Source: Methylumidiphilus sp963753955
GTDB lineage: Bacteria; Pseudomonadota; Gammaproteobacteria; Methylococcales; Methylococcaceae
Direction of reading: 5' to 3'
Length of the DNA: 64,000 bases
NCBI GenBank assembly: GCA_963753955.1
Contig: CAVWEM010000011.1
Coordinates: 85,998-149,997 of the forward strand
The position numbers were made by a program, and so were the translations under genes. The notes under the pieces are model-generated. The model was given only the letters and a program-made list of their open reading frames with translations, searched no databases and was not told the DNA's origin. Of this stretch, positions 18,464 to 31,224 are shown piece after piece (the stretch's first letter is position 1; every line of letters starts with the position of its first letter).

Positions 18464-18584
18464 GACATGATCTCCTGGGATGGTTTATTTTAAGGCATAA
18501 GCAAGCGGGGCGCAAATGTGATAACATGTCCCCGGATTTTACCGGCGATGGCGACTGCCATTCTACTACCAGAGGTCAAACAAA
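18464..18584. promoter_or_regulatory. Divergent promoter region between glgC and glgB
   Basis: The 121-base gap between the leftward glgC start and the rightward glgB start must hold both promoters or a shared control region. AGGAG serves glgC and AGAGG (18571-18575) serves the glgB GTG. Clear -35/-10 pairs were not assigned. Confidence 0.45.
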
Positions 18585-22361
<3,777 letters not shown>

Positions 22362-22470
22362 ATATCTGCCTGCTATTCATAAGGAGATCAAAGCGCCATT
22401 TTTAGCGCTAACCTTGAAACTCAATTTATTGAAGTTCGCCAATACTTTACCGTGGGGAGAAATAAACAGC
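22362..22470. other. Spacer between glgA and the glycan cluster
   Basis: The 109-base, AT-richer gap marks the change from the glycogen genes to the glycan cluster. GGGGAGA at 22454-22460 serves the next ATG. An ORF running through it from 22294 overlaps glgA and lacks a ribosome site. Confidence 0.4.
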
Positions 22471-23259
22471 ATGAGCAATCTTCGACGCAAATTTGATGAA
22501 CTTAACAAAAAAGCGCGGTTGCGCCTGCTCAAAATGCACTACGAGACCAAGATAGGTCATTTGGGGGGCAATTTATCCGCAATTGACGCTTTGGTCTACC
22601 TTCATTCTAGCGTCTTGGAGATGGATGACGTGTTCGTCTTGTCAAAAGGCCACGCTGCGGGCGCTCTCTACATCGCCTTGTGGGCTTGCGGCAAACTCGA
22701 CGAACCAAGCCTTGCCTTGTTTCATCAAGATGGTGTGAAAATGGCTGGTCATCCTGTTGGCGGTTGGCATGAAGGAATTCCATTTTCCACAGGCAGCCTG
22801 GGGCACGGGGTCGGGCTGGCAATAGGCAGGGCATTTGCGAAGCGCCTTCGGGGATTGCCGGGAACTGTTTTCTGCATGACTTCCGACGGGGAATGGGAAG
22901 AAGGTTCGAATTGGGAGGCATTGATGTTCATGGCGCATCATAAACTCGCCAACCTGACCCTGCTCGTTGATGCCAATGGACTCCAAGGGTTTGGCGGAAC
23001 ATCAGACATTGCCTCCCTGGAACCACTGGCGAAAAAGTTCGGTGCCTTCAATGTGGACATACGGGAAATTGACGGCCACGACATTTCAGCGCTGGACAGC
23101 GCCCTAGCTGCGAAGTCTTGCCTGCCAAAAATCATTATCCTCCGGACGGTAAAAGGCTGCGGGGTCAGTTTCATGGAGAACCGCATGGATTGGCATTATC
23201 TGCCCATGAATGAGGAGCAGTACCGACAAGCGGTGTCCGAAGTCGAGCAAAGCCAATGA
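22471..23259 (+). CDS. Transketolase-like protein, N-terminal (TPP-binding) subunit
   Basis: A 262-residue protein covering only the N-terminal half of transketolase. GHLGGNLSAIDALVYLHSSV, FVLSKGHAAGALYIALWACG, FSTGSLGHGVGLAIGRAFAK and the TPP-metal segment TSDGEWEEGSNWEALMF are in order, with MFMAHHKLANLTLLVDANGL after. The next gene is the matching C-terminal half and overlaps by four bases, so the two should assemble into one enzyme. Split transketolases of this kind are common in LPS and exopolysaccharide loci, where they are thought to make or rearrange unusual sugars; the substrate here is unknown. It begins the AT-richer glycan cluster, and the product is not assumed to serve central metabolism. 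Confidence 0.9.
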   Translation: MSNLRRKFDELNKKARLRLLKMHYETKIGHLGGNLSAIDALVYLHSSVLEMDDVFVLSKGHAAGALYIALWACGKLDEPSLALFHQDGVKMAGHPVGGWHEGIPFSTGSLGHGVGLAIGRAFAKRLRGLPGTVFCMTSDGEWEEGSNWEALMFMAHHKLANLTLLVDANGLQGFGGTSDIASLEPLAKKFGAFNVDIREIDGHDISALDSALAAKSCLPKIIILRTVKGCGVSFMENRMDWHYLPMNEEQYRQAVSEVEQSQ

Positions 23260-24170
23260 GAAACATCACCTGCGAAACTCTCGTAACGCTTTACCAAGAA
23301 TCACCGTTCGTGTTTTTGACCGGAGACTTAGGATTCATGGCCCTGGAACCTTTGCAAAAGGCAATGGGCAATCACTTTGTCAATGCCGGCGTGGCCGAGC
23401 AGAACATGATTTCAGTGGCGGCCGGCATTGCCAGCGGCGGACTACAGTGTTGGGCCTATAGCATTGCCCCTTTTTTGTACGCCAGACCGTTCGAACAAAT
23501 CCGCAACGACGTTTGCCTGCATAATTTCGATGTCAAATTGGTGGGAAACGGCGGTGGCTACGCCTACGGTTCTATGGGTTCAACCCATCATGCCTTGGAA
23601 GACTATGGGACACTGCTCACGCTCCAAAATATGCGGGCATTTATCCCAGCGTTCGCCGAAGATGTATCCAATGCCGTCAAAAAAATGGCGGCTCTTCCAG
23701 GCCCCGCCTATTTGAGGCTCGGGCGCTGCGAAAAACCGAAGGACTTTAGCTTGCCGGATTACGCCCCTTGGCGCAGACTTCTAGCGGGGGGCGGCGATGT
23801 GGTGGTGGCGGTCGGCCCTTTGGCCGGAAACCTAATTGGCACAATTGGCCAAATGAACATCGCAGACAGACCAGAAGTGTGGGTGTTGGCCGAACTGCCT
23901 ATCCGCCCGGATGAGGTTCCCGCCGAATTCATCCACGCCATCCATGCCAAAAAGCGGGTCTGCGTGGTCGAGGAACACGTTGCCCAAGGCGGGCTTGGGC
24001 AGATGCTTGCGCATTTTTTACTTACAGCCAACCTACCGGTATGGCGCTTCTTGCACCTCCATGCCAAGGGCTACCCTTCCGGGCTATACGGTTCCCAAGC
24101 ATTCCATCGCAGAGAGTGCCGCCTTGATGCGCAAGGTGTGCTGCAAGCACTCCAAGCCAACCATGAATAA
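23256..24170 (+). CDS. Transketolase-like protein, C-terminal (pyrimidine-binding) subunit
   Basis: A 304-residue partner of the preceding gene. It carries the Pyr domain, TGDLGFMALEPLQKAMGNHF then NAGVAEQNMISVAAGIASGG with the catalytic TPP-contacting Glu, and GGGYAYGSMGSTHHALEDYG. The transketolase C-domain follows, with RVCVVEEHVAQGGLGQML and a conserved histidine. Start and previous stop share ATGA, implying coupled translation and 1:1 assembly. A 21-base gap separates it from the epimerase-glycosyltransferase gene. Confidence 0.9.
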   Translation: MRNITCETLVTLYQESPFVFLTGDLGFMALEPLQKAMGNHFVNAGVAEQNMISVAAGIASGGLQCWAYSIAPFLYARPFEQIRNDVCLHNFDVKLVGNGGGYAYGSMGSTHHALEDYGTLLTLQNMRAFIPAFAEDVSNAVKKMAALPGPAYLRLGRCEKPKDFSLPDYAPWRRLLAGGGDVVVAVGPLAGNLIGTIGQMNIADRPEVWVLAELPIRPDEVPAEFIHAIHAKKRVCVVEEHVAQGGLGQMLAHFLLTANLPVWRFLHLHAKGYPSGLYGSQAFHRRECRLDAQGVLQALQANHE

Positions 24171-24191
24171 TTCCGCAAAAAAAATCGTCCA

Positions 24192-26141
24192 ATGAAAGAC
24201 AAGGTACTCAAACTCCAGGGGCCGATCCTAGTTCTCGGCGCGAGTGGTTTCGTCGGTGCCAATATTTTTCGGATGCTGATCAGGCACCGCAATGACATCT
24301 ACGGCACAACCACGCATGATAGTCCATGGCGTTTGTCGGGGATGCCTGATCGCAACATCATCGTGACCGATTTGCTCGTCGAACAAAACCTCACAAACCT
24401 GCTCGAAAAAACAAGCCCGCGAACAATTTTTAACTGTGTCGCCTATGGGGCATATTCCTTCGAAAAGGATAGTGCCCTGATCTACAAAACCAACGTCAAT
24501 CTCACCGCCAAGCTGCTTGAGGAATTAAACCATCGGGCCGTGGTTATGTACGTCCATGCAGGAAGCTCTTCGGAATATGGCGATCAAGCCGCAGCACCCG
24601 GCGAAGACGCCCAACTGACACCAAACAGTCATTATGCAGTTGCCAAGGCGGCAGCCTCCGGCCTACTTTTTTATTATGGAAAAAAGCTTGCCTTCCCTTG
24701 TGCGAATCTCCGCCTGTATTCCGTTTACGGGCCGCTTGAGGATTCCTCTAGGCTCATTCCGGCAATCATCGCTAAGGGTTCCGAGGGTGGCTTTCCTCCG
24801 TTTGTCGAACCCAAGGTTTCTCGCGACTTTATCTATGTGGATGATGTCTGCGAGGCGTTTTTGGATTGTGCGCTCAATCTTGACAAGTCGAACTATGGGG
24901 AATCGTTCAACATCGGCAGCGGCGTCAAGACAACTATTGCCGACATCGCCGGATTGGCAAAATTGATTTTCGGCATTGAAAGCGACCCCGAATTTACCAT
25001 GCACAATCGGGAATGGGATACGACAGAGTGGTATGCGAATCCTACGAAGGCCTGCAAACGCCTAGGCTGGAGCGCCAAGACAGCATTGCGTGAAGGTTTG
25101 CTGAAAACGGCTGAATGGTACCAATCCTTGGAAGATCGGCAACGGTACCAGCAAGCTTCAAAACGCTTTGGGGTAGACCACGTTTTCAGCGTTTCCGCGA
25201 TTATTGCTTGTTACAAGGATGGACAAGCCATACCCATCATGTACCAGCGCCTCAAACAAGTGTTTGTGAAACTCAATATCGACCACGAAATCATCTTCGT
25301 CAACGATAATAGCCCGGACAACAGCGAAGAGGAAATCCGCAAGCTGAGCGCCTTGGATCGAAAAGTCATGGGCATCTCCCATTCCAGGAATTTCGGCTCA
25401 CAGGCTGCTTTCCGCAGTGGCATGGAAATAGCCAGCAAAAATGCCTGTGTCCTGCTTGACGGTGACCTGCAAGACCCCCCGGAATTGATCGAGCCGTTTG
25501 TCCAAAAATGGCACGAAGGCTTTGATGTAGTCTACGGACGCAGAGTGAAACGCGAGGCGGCGGTATACATGCAAATTGCTTACAAGCTGTTTTATCGGGT
25601 TTTTGACCGGTTTTCCTACATCAGCATCCCGCATGACGCAGGCGACTTCTCCTTGATGGACAAGAAAGTCGTTCGTAGCCTACTGCAATTCCCCGAGCGG
25701 GATCTCTTCATTCGCGGCATACGCGCCTTCGCCGGTTTCAAGCAAGTGGGTGTCGATTATGTCAGGCCAGAACGCCTATTTGGCGTCTCTACCAACAATC
25801 TTCTCAAGAATATCGGCTGGGCCAAGAAAGGCATACTTTCCTTCAGCAACACACCGTTGAACATGCTTTCAGCGTTTGGGGTGCTATTGCTTGTTTTGTC
25901 GGCGAGTATTGCCTTGTTTGAAATCGGTGCCAAGCTGCTATTTCCCGATATTGCGCCTAAAGGGGTTACCACCACACTGGTTGCCATCATTTTTTTTGGC
26001 GGTATAAACCTATTTTCGATCAGCCTGATTGGGGAGTATATCGCCAAGATATTTGAAGAAGTTAAGGCACGGCCACATTTCATCCGTAGGTCAATCATTC
26101 GCGACGGCGAAGTCAGAAACGCCGCTGAAGCAAACCAGTAA
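24192..26141 (+). CDS. Fusion of NAD-dependent epimerase/dehydratase and family 2 glycosyltransferase
   Basis: One 649-residue ORF joins two enzymes. Residues about 10-315 are an extended SDR (sugar-nucleotide epimerase/dehydratase): ILVLGASGFVGANI binds NAD, HAGSSSEYGDQAAAPGEDA and HYAVAKAAASGL give the Ser and Tyr-x3-Lys catalytic set, and VSRDFIYVDDVCEAFLDC is the typical C-domain motif. Residues about 335-560 are a GT2 of the polyprenyl-phosphate glycosyltransferase (DPM1/ArnC/GtrB) type: FSVSAIIACYKDGQAIPIM, IIFVNDNSPDNSEEE, ISHSRNFGSQAAFRSGMEI, LLDGDLQDPPELI. Two membrane segments near 570 and 605 follow. No internal start or stop separates the parts. The protein may convert a nucleotide sugar and load it on a lipid carrier for the GtrA and GT39 proteins downstream. 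The pathway is inference. Confidence 0.9.
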   Translation: MKDKVLKLQGPILVLGASGFVGANIFRMLIRHRNDIYGTTTHDSPWRLSGMPDRNIIVTDLLVEQNLTNLLEKTSPRTIFNCVAYGAYSFEKDSALIYKTNVNLTAKLLEELNHRAVVMYVHAGSSSEYGDQAAAPGEDAQLTPNSHYAVAKAAASGLLFYYGKKLAFPCANLRLYSVYGPLEDSSRLIPAIIAKGSEGGFPPFVEPKVSRDFIYVDDVCEAFLDCALNLDKSNYGESFNIGSGVKTTIADIAGLAKLIFGIESDPEFTMHNREWDTTEWYANPTKACKRLGWSAKTALREGLLKTAEWYQSLEDRQRYQQASKRFGVDHVFSVSAIIACYKDGQAIPIMYQRLKQVFVKLNIDHEIIFVNDNSPDNSEEEIRKLSALDRKVMGISHSRNFGSQAAFRSGMEIASKNACVLLDGDLQDPPELIEPFVQKWHEGFDVVYGRRVKREAAVYMQIAYKLFYRVFDRFSYISIPHDAGDFSLMDKKVVRSLLQFPERDLFIRGIRAFAGFKQVGVDYVRPERLFGVSTNNLLKNIGWAKKGILSFSNTPLNMLSAFGVLLLVLSASIALFEIGAKLLFPDIAPKGVTTTLVAIIFFGGINLFSISLIGEYIAKIFEEVKARPHFIRRSIIRDGEVRNAAEANQ

Positions 26142-26157
26142 CAGAGACACCGAAAAG

Positions 26158-27069
26158 ATGGAATTAAAACCCCGCCCATGTCCCATTTGCGGCTCGACCG
26201 AAAATGGTCAGTTGTTCTTGGAGTCCAACTATTCGGAGGAAAAGACGGATGGCTTTTCCTATTCCTCGCGCAAAATCCCCGAGGCCATGCATTTGCGAAT
26301 GCTGCGATGCGCTTCGTGCGATCTGCTATACGCTTCCCCCGCCCCGTCACCGGAAATGCTAGAGACAGCTTATCGGCAAGCTGAATTTGATAGTGGCGAA
26401 GAAGCCAGTTTCGCTTCACAGACTTACATCCGCCTGGTCTCCTAAATTTTGCCAAAACTACCCGACATGGACGGCGCGCTGGACATTGGGACGGGGGACG
26501 GCGCATTTCTTGAGCGCCTTCTTGAACAGGGTTTTACCAACGTAAAGGGAGTTGAACCCTCCGAGGCTCCAATAAACAGTGCCAAACCCCGCATCAAGCC
26601 GCTGATCGTGCCAGGACTGTTTAAACCGGAAAGTTTTGTCGAAGGAAGCTTTAGTTTGGTCACCAGCTTCCAGACCCTTGAACATGTGGAAACCCCTAAG
26701 GAAGTCCTAGAAGCGGCTTTGCGCCTGTTGAAGCCAGGCGGCGCGTTTGTGACCGTATCCCATAATTTCCGTTCACTGTCTGCGAGAATGATGGGAAGCA
26801 AATCGCCGATTTATGACATCGAACATTTGCAGCTTTTTTCCCTCAAGAGTATGGGGGTTTTGCTTGAGCAATGTGGTTTCTCTGAAGTTGTTGTCCGCTC
26901 AACCGCAAATACTTACCCGCTGCATTATTGGTTAAAGATGGTGCCGATCAGCAGACCAGCCAAGAAAGAGCTTATCGGTTTTTTTAAAGCCACTAAAATT
27001 GGCTATATTCTTGTCTCCGTACATGCCGGAAATATGCTTGCGATTGGCTTTAAAAGCCACCCAGCTTAA
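26158..27069 (+). pseudogene. Class I SAM-dependent methyltransferase with in-frame stop
   Basis: The gene begins with a zinc-ribbon-like segment, PCPICGSTENGQ then LRMLRCASCDLLYASPAPS, typical of a methyltransferase family in surface-glycan loci. After SQTYIRLVS a TAA at 26443-26445 stops the frame. The same frame carries on at once with ILPKLPDMDGALDIGTGDGA (SAM-binding motif I), TSFQTLEHVETPKEVLEAAL, LRLLKPGGAFVTVSHNF and IEHLQLFSLKSMGVLLEQ to the stop at 27067-27069. No indel is needed: a single substitution in one codon explains the break. The C-terminal part might still be translated from a later start such as the TTG at 26449. The methyl acceptor is unknown, presumably a sugar or glycan. 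Confidence 0.85.
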
Positions 27070-27103
27070 TAACCATTTAAGTTAATACGAGGAGTCTTTA
27101 TAA

Positions 27104-27844
27104 ATGTTAGAACGTAACGTGAAGGCATTTGATGCCGATGTGTCAACAAACCAGGGCTACCTTTACACCAATACAACAAAATTATCAAGTTTTCTTAGCA
27201 ACCAAAGAATTTCAAAAGAAATCATTCAGGGTTTAGATGTTGCAGATAAGACTATTTTAGATGTGGGATGTGGCGATGGCACATACACATTAGAGTTGCT
27301 CGCCAGCAGACCGTGTAAGGTTGTTGGGTTCGATGCCTCCCAATCTGGAATTGAAGTGGCCTTGGTAAACAAAAGCCAATTGGCTTTAGAGTTACAACCA
27401 AAGATTGATTTCATACACGCAGACATTTACCAGTTTGTTCCGCAGGAATATTTTGACGTAGTTGTTGTTCGAGGGCTAATCCACCACCTCTATGAGCCAG
27501 AACAAGCCATTGCACAAATATCCCGGTGGGGTAAAGAGATAATTGTTGTTGAGCCAAATGGCTACAACCCCGTCCTTAAATTAATTGAAAAACTTTCCTC
27601 ATACCATCGCCAACATGAAGAAAAATCGTATTGCCCGCATACCCTTAAACGTTGGTTCCAGCAACAAGGCACAGAAATTGTCGAGGAGTCTTACATTGGC
27701 TTGGTTCCCTTTTTCTGCCCTGAGGCATTGGCAAAAGTGCTAAAAAAAATGGAGCCGTGGGTCGAAAGCATACCATTGCTCAGAAATTTTGCATGTGGTC
27801 AATTTGTTTTTAAAGCAAAAGTGCTAAACACCACGTCTGGCTAA
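27104..27844 (+). CDS. Class I SAM-dependent methyltransferase
   Basis: A 246-residue Rossmann-fold methyltransferase. AGGAG lies nine bases before the ATG. Motif I is KTILDVGCGDGTYTLELLAS, followed by VVGFDASQSGIEVA (acidic loop), FIHADIYQFVPQEYFDVVVV and RGLIHHLYEPEQAIAQISR. The C-terminal 100 residues (SYHRQHEEKSYCPHTLKRWF) resemble sugar or lipid methyltransferases of surface-polysaccharide loci. Its base composition is visibly AT-richer than the glycogen and sdh genes, in line with acquisition by transfer. GtrA follows after two bases. Confidence 0.87.
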   Translation: MLERNVKAFDADVSTNQGYLYTNTTKLSSFLSNQRISKEIIQGLDVADKTILDVGCGDGTYTLELLASRPCKVVGFDASQSGIEVALVNKSQLALELQPKIDFIHADIYQFVPQEYFDVVVVRGLIHHLYEPEQAIAQISRWGKEIIVVEPNGYNPVLKLIEKLSSYHRQHEEKSYCPHTLKRWFQQQGTEIVEESYIGLVPFFCPEALAKVLKKMEPWVESIPLLRNFACGQFVFKAKVLNTTSG

Positions 27845-27846
27845 TA

Positions 27847-28290
27847 ATGTCTAAAGTAAACTTTGATTCAGTTTCCTTAGCTATCGCCCAACTGGTAATT
27901 AGCGAGAAATTCAGATATTTATTGGCTGGTGCCTGGAATACTCTATTTGGTTTTTTGGCTTTTGCCGGACTGTTTTTTTTGCTAACACCATATTCGGTGC
28001 ATTACCGCGTTATCCTTCTCATAAGCCAAGCGATAGCCATCACCAGCGCATTTCTCGTTTACAAGTTTTTCGTTTTTAACTCCAACTCCAACTCCTACTC
28101 CAATCCTGTCCATGAATACATTCGTTTCGTTTTGGTCTATCTTGTCGCTCTAACGCTCAATTTTGCCCTTATGTTCGCATTGGTGGATTTCGCCAAGCTT
28201 GATGCAATATTTTCCCAAGGCATTTCGACAGTGCTGACTGTTTTGGTTTCCTATGTTAGCCATAAAAAATTTTCATTCCGCGTTGGTTGA
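27847..28290 (+). CDS. GtrA-family membrane protein
   Basis: A 147-residue protein with four hydrophobic segments: FRYLLAGAWNTLFGFLAFAG, VILLISQAIAITSAFLVYKF, FVLVYLVALTLNFALMFALV and ISTVLTVLVSYVSHKKFSF. The order and the closing KKFSF phrase are typical of GtrA proteins, proposed to flip polyprenyl-phosphate-linked sugars across the inner membrane. Its place between a GT2 that should load the carrier and a GT39-type glycosyltransferase that should use it suits that role. AT-rich, like its neighbours. Confidence 0.85.
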   Translation: MSKVNFDSVSLAIAQLVISEKFRYLLAGAWNTLFGFLAFAGLFFLLTPYSVHYRVILLISQAIAITSAFLVYKFFVFNSNSNSYSNPVHEYIRFVLVYLVALTLNFALMFALVDFAKLDAIFSQGISTVLTVLVSYVSHKKFSFRVG

Positions 28291-28348
28291 TCCCTGTCAA
28301 TTTACGCTTACTAATCTTAATTGAAATAATTCTGGGGGCTTTATCAAA

Positions 28349-30217
28349 ATGCTGAAAACCACATTATTCCAGTTGGCTTTTCGCATGTGGCCGAGAGACC
28401 TTAAATCTGATATCATCAATATACTGGTAATTGTCATTATTTGGATTTTAATGGTCGTCCTTGCGAATCCTCTTGGTGAATTCCCTGTGTTGGTGGACGA
28501 CTGGGTATATACTCTTGCGGTAAAGTCGGTATTAGAAACGGGTCATTTCCAGCTTCCTTCCCCGGCAAGTGCGAACGTGGGTCCTCAAGTGTATTGGGGT
28601 TATTTATTCTGTCTTCCTTTTGGTTTTTCGTTCACAGCATTGAGGGTCTCGACGCTTACTCTTGGGTTGCTTGGTCTCATTACACTATACGCATTGGTCA
28701 GAGAACTAGGCGGCGAACGCAAGACTGCTCTGCTCGGCGCACTGGTACTCGCGGTAAACCCCCAATATTTTTGTCTTGCGAACAGCTTTATGACGGATGT
28801 TCCGTTCCTTTCGCTTGTAATGATCTCGTTTTACTTCCTCGTACGAGGGTTCCAGCGCCATTCATTGGTCGAACTTGCTTTCGGCCTTTGCTTCTCATTT
28901 GCCGCCATACTCGTTCGTCAGTTCGGCTTAGTAGTTCTTTTGGCTTTTTCGTTCGCTTACTTGACCAAGAATGGATTCAGGTTCGGCAATCTAACAAAGG
29001 CTATCGCACCATTTGTATTAGGCATAATTCTTCACTTTTCCTATCAATATTGGCTGATTGAAACCGGCCGCACTCCAGCGCTCAGTCCTCATTCATCTAT
29101 TGAACATTTATTTCCGACCTCGCTTAGTGTCTGGGCATGGGGAGTACGCCAACTGTTGTTTAATACAGTTATGTATATTGGATTTTTTGCAATTCCATTC
29201 GTCTGGAGGTTCATTCCGCACAAGCCAAGCGGATGGATGAGCAATTGGTCGAAAGGCATCCGGCTCGTTCTCATCGCCTTTGCCGCATCTTTAATCGGTA
29301 TAATAGGGTGGGCGGACAAAATAATGCCTTCATCACCAGGCGTGTTGATCAAGTCAGGCGTGGGGGGGTCATCGCTCTATGACTCGTACATGTTGCATAT
29401 TAATCAACCAGCGATTCCTCTAGCGATTACAGTCTTTTGGGTAGTGGTAACATTGCTCACTGTGGCAGCCGCATGTTCAGTCATTTATTATGTGATTTTG
29501 GCAACCCACCTGGCAATTGTTGAATTCTTGGATCCCAAATCCCGTGCGAAAACCTGGTCGTACTCGCTTTTTGCTGTCACAGGTGCGGGCTATTTAGCAA
29601 TACTTATGGGTCTTGCAGCTCGTTTTCCGGTATATGATCGCTATCTATTACTATTTTATCCTCTTTTCATTCTGCTAGTTTCCTCAGTTAAATACGAATT
29701 TCAACCATCATTACACCGAACAAGAGTGGGTTTATCGCTCACTCTGCTTATCTTGTATGCGGGCTATTCGGTTGCGGCTACTCACGATTACTTCTCGTTT
29801 AATAGAAATCGTTGGATCGCGTTGCACAGCCTTATTGACGACGGTAAATACGTCCAAACCAAATCGATGGCGGTTACGAATTCAATCATTAGACTTGTTC
29901 CCGATGACTTTTAATATAAATCAAATAGATAGACTCATTCTTTAATACTGGCAAATACTTTTTCCCCAGAATTTTTGCAAAAAATTTATCTATGTTAGTG
30001 ATTTTAAATGATATAGCATCGGGAACAAGTCTATTGGTTTTTGCATAACATTGGATATGTACAAAAGCCAGAAAAAGGATGGTGGTTGGTTGATGATAAC
30101 GAATACATCATCACGTCTGGGCCGCTATTCGGCTATGCAGAACTGCGGCGATATACCTTTTTTCGATGGCTATTTTTTGACGAATCAAACATTTTTGTTC
30201 TTCGCAGGAGAGGCTAA
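28349..30217 (+). pseudogene. GT39/ArnT-like membrane glycosyltransferase interrupted by a MITE-like element
   Basis: The first 513 or so residues form a GT-C fold protein with about ten membrane segments. The key acidic pair is in FPVLVDDWVYTLAVKSVLE, and ANSFMTDVPFLSLVMISFYF follows. Such enzymes move a sugar from a polyprenyl phosphate to a periplasmic acceptor. The ORF stops at 29912-29914 inside an inserted element (29890-30033). Beyond the element, in the same frame, coding resumes with HNIGYVQKPEKGWWLVDDNE, YIITSGPLFGYAELRRYTFF and RWLFFDESNIFVLRRRG to a TAA at 30215-30217. That is the normal soluble C-terminal tail of these proteins. Removing exactly 144 bases restores one ORF. The truncated form loses about 60 residues. 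Confidence 0.82.
29890..30033. mobile_element. MITE-like element with 17-bp terminal inverted repeats
   Basis: 144 bases bounded by TAGACTTGTTCCCGATG and its exact complement. The inside is AT-rich and has no ORF. It lies within the GT39-type gene. Each end carries TA, suggesting a TA target, but counting TA as a duplication gives a 142-base excision that would leave the host gene out of frame, while 144 restores it. No transposase with such ends is in the window, so it would be moved in trans. No second copy was noticed. Confidence 0.75.
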
Positions 30218-30400
30218 ATTATATCAGCGCTCTCACGTCCTTTATATTGTCCAGGATAACAAATATCACCCTAGTAATGCTTTCAGGAAGTAAAGAAGTA
30301 TTTTTTACATACCCGGACAAGTTACCGCACACAATAAATGTTATATAATACGCATACTGTTAAAACCTTGCATGCATGGTCAATGAAATCAAAAAACGGT
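30218..30400. other. AT-rich spacer before the IS1-family element
   Basis: No gene seen. TTACCG at 30322-30327 and TATAAT at 30344-30349, sixteen bases apart, could form a weak rightward promoter, but nothing it would serve is intact. Confidence 0.35.
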
Positions 30401-30416
30401 GGTGGGTTTAATTGAT

Positions 30417-31147
30417 TTATTGAGATTGAAAGCAGTATCTATTTATAAACAACCCTATCACCGTGTCGTGAAGTGCTTCCAATTTTGAAAAGCAGATCGT
30501 TTTGCGCGTCAATCGCTTGATCCGGGTTCGCAACAAAAGGTTTTTGTTTTCTATTTTTTGAGCATGCTGCTTGCCAATGACGTGCTTGTCTTTAGGGATG
30601 AGTGCGGAATAGCTGCCCCAATCGTCTGTGTAATAGGTCCGGATATTGAATGCCTTCAAATTTGAGATCAATTGCTCGCACACCGCATCTTGGCGCCGCC
30701 CGAAAACGAACGACAGGACACAGCCTGTCACGGCATCGATGGCATACCGGAGCCAGCGTTGGTTCTTTTTGTCGCCGACGTAGCTCCATGGCTCGTCTGC
30801 CTGAACATCCATTGGAGAATCAAGGGGATGCCTGATTTCGACGGCGATCTCACGCGTACCGATGTAAGGGTTCACGGCGACCACTTCAGCGGAGCTTTTT
30901 TTAGCGTGGAAATGAAGGTGTGTTTGCCGATACCCAGAATGCGCGAAGCATCCCGGATGCCGCCGCCGTTCATGGCAATGTCCACAATCTGGTCTTTGAC
31001 GCCAGGCTCGTAGGCCCGGTACACGCAGTCGGTCTTGAATATTCGCCCGCACTCCTTGCAGCGAAACCGGGAACGACCGCTTTGGGTGCCGTAACGGACA
31101 ACCTCGGAACTGTTGCAATACTTGCACAAAACAATTTGATACGCCAT
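30417..31147 (-). CDS. insAB: IS1 transposase InsAB', made by programmed -1 frameshift
   Basis: InsB-type sequence after the slip carries the DDE core: DEPWSYVGDKKNQRWLRYAI, YYTDDWGSYSALIPKDKHVI, and the closing RIKRLTRKTICFSKLEALHD typical of IS1. It is out of frame with InsA. Seven adenines on the minus strand (30896-30902) lie at the junction. A -1 slip there changes CTA AAA AAA GCT to CTA AAA AAA AGC and joins InsA to InsB, as known for IS1. Both halves look undamaged, so the element may be active. Confidence 0.88.
30872..31147 (-). CDS. insA: IS1 InsA (zinc-finger/HTH regulator, N-terminus of transposase)
   Basis: A 91-residue protein. CKYCNSSEVVRYGTQSGRSR and FRCKECGRIF form the zinc finger; YEPGVKDQIVDIAMNGGGIR and DASRILGIGKHTFISTLKK form the helix-turn-helix that binds the IS ends. 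It matches E. coli InsA in length and layout. Terminated without frameshift, it acts as a repressor of transposition in IS1. Confidence 0.9.
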   Translation of the reverse strand: MAYQIVLCKYCNSSEVVRYGTQSGRSRFRCKECGRIFKTDCVYRAYEPGVKDQIVDIAMNGGGIRDASRILGIGKHTFISTLKKAPLKWSP

Positions 31148-31224
31148 TGGAATGGTTGCCTAAGAAGCTTGAAAATTTTATACTCTACCATACTTAATAA
31201 ATCAATTAAACCCACCTCCAAGCG

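Larger units (their letters stand above)
30401..31216 (-). mobile_element. IS1-family insertion sequence
   Basis: 816 bases bounded by perfect inverted repeats of about 21 bp beginning GGTGGGTTTAATTGATTTA. It holds one insA-insB transposase unit read leftward. Flanking bases (AAAACGGT left, TCCAAGCG right) show no 8-9-bp target duplication. To its left is the GT39-type gene, to its right a fragment of a second such gene, so an adjacent deletion or recombination may have followed the insertion. Confidence 0.9.

Noticed and set aside
26445..27069. Two separate methyltransferase genes
   Set aside because: The zinc-ribbon N-part and the SAM-binding part are in one frame, three bases apart, and together match one protein.
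29890..30033. TA target-site duplication as proof of an IS630- or IS5-type MITE
   Set aside because: TA is present at both ends, but using it as a duplication leaves the host gene out of frame, so family and duplication stay open.
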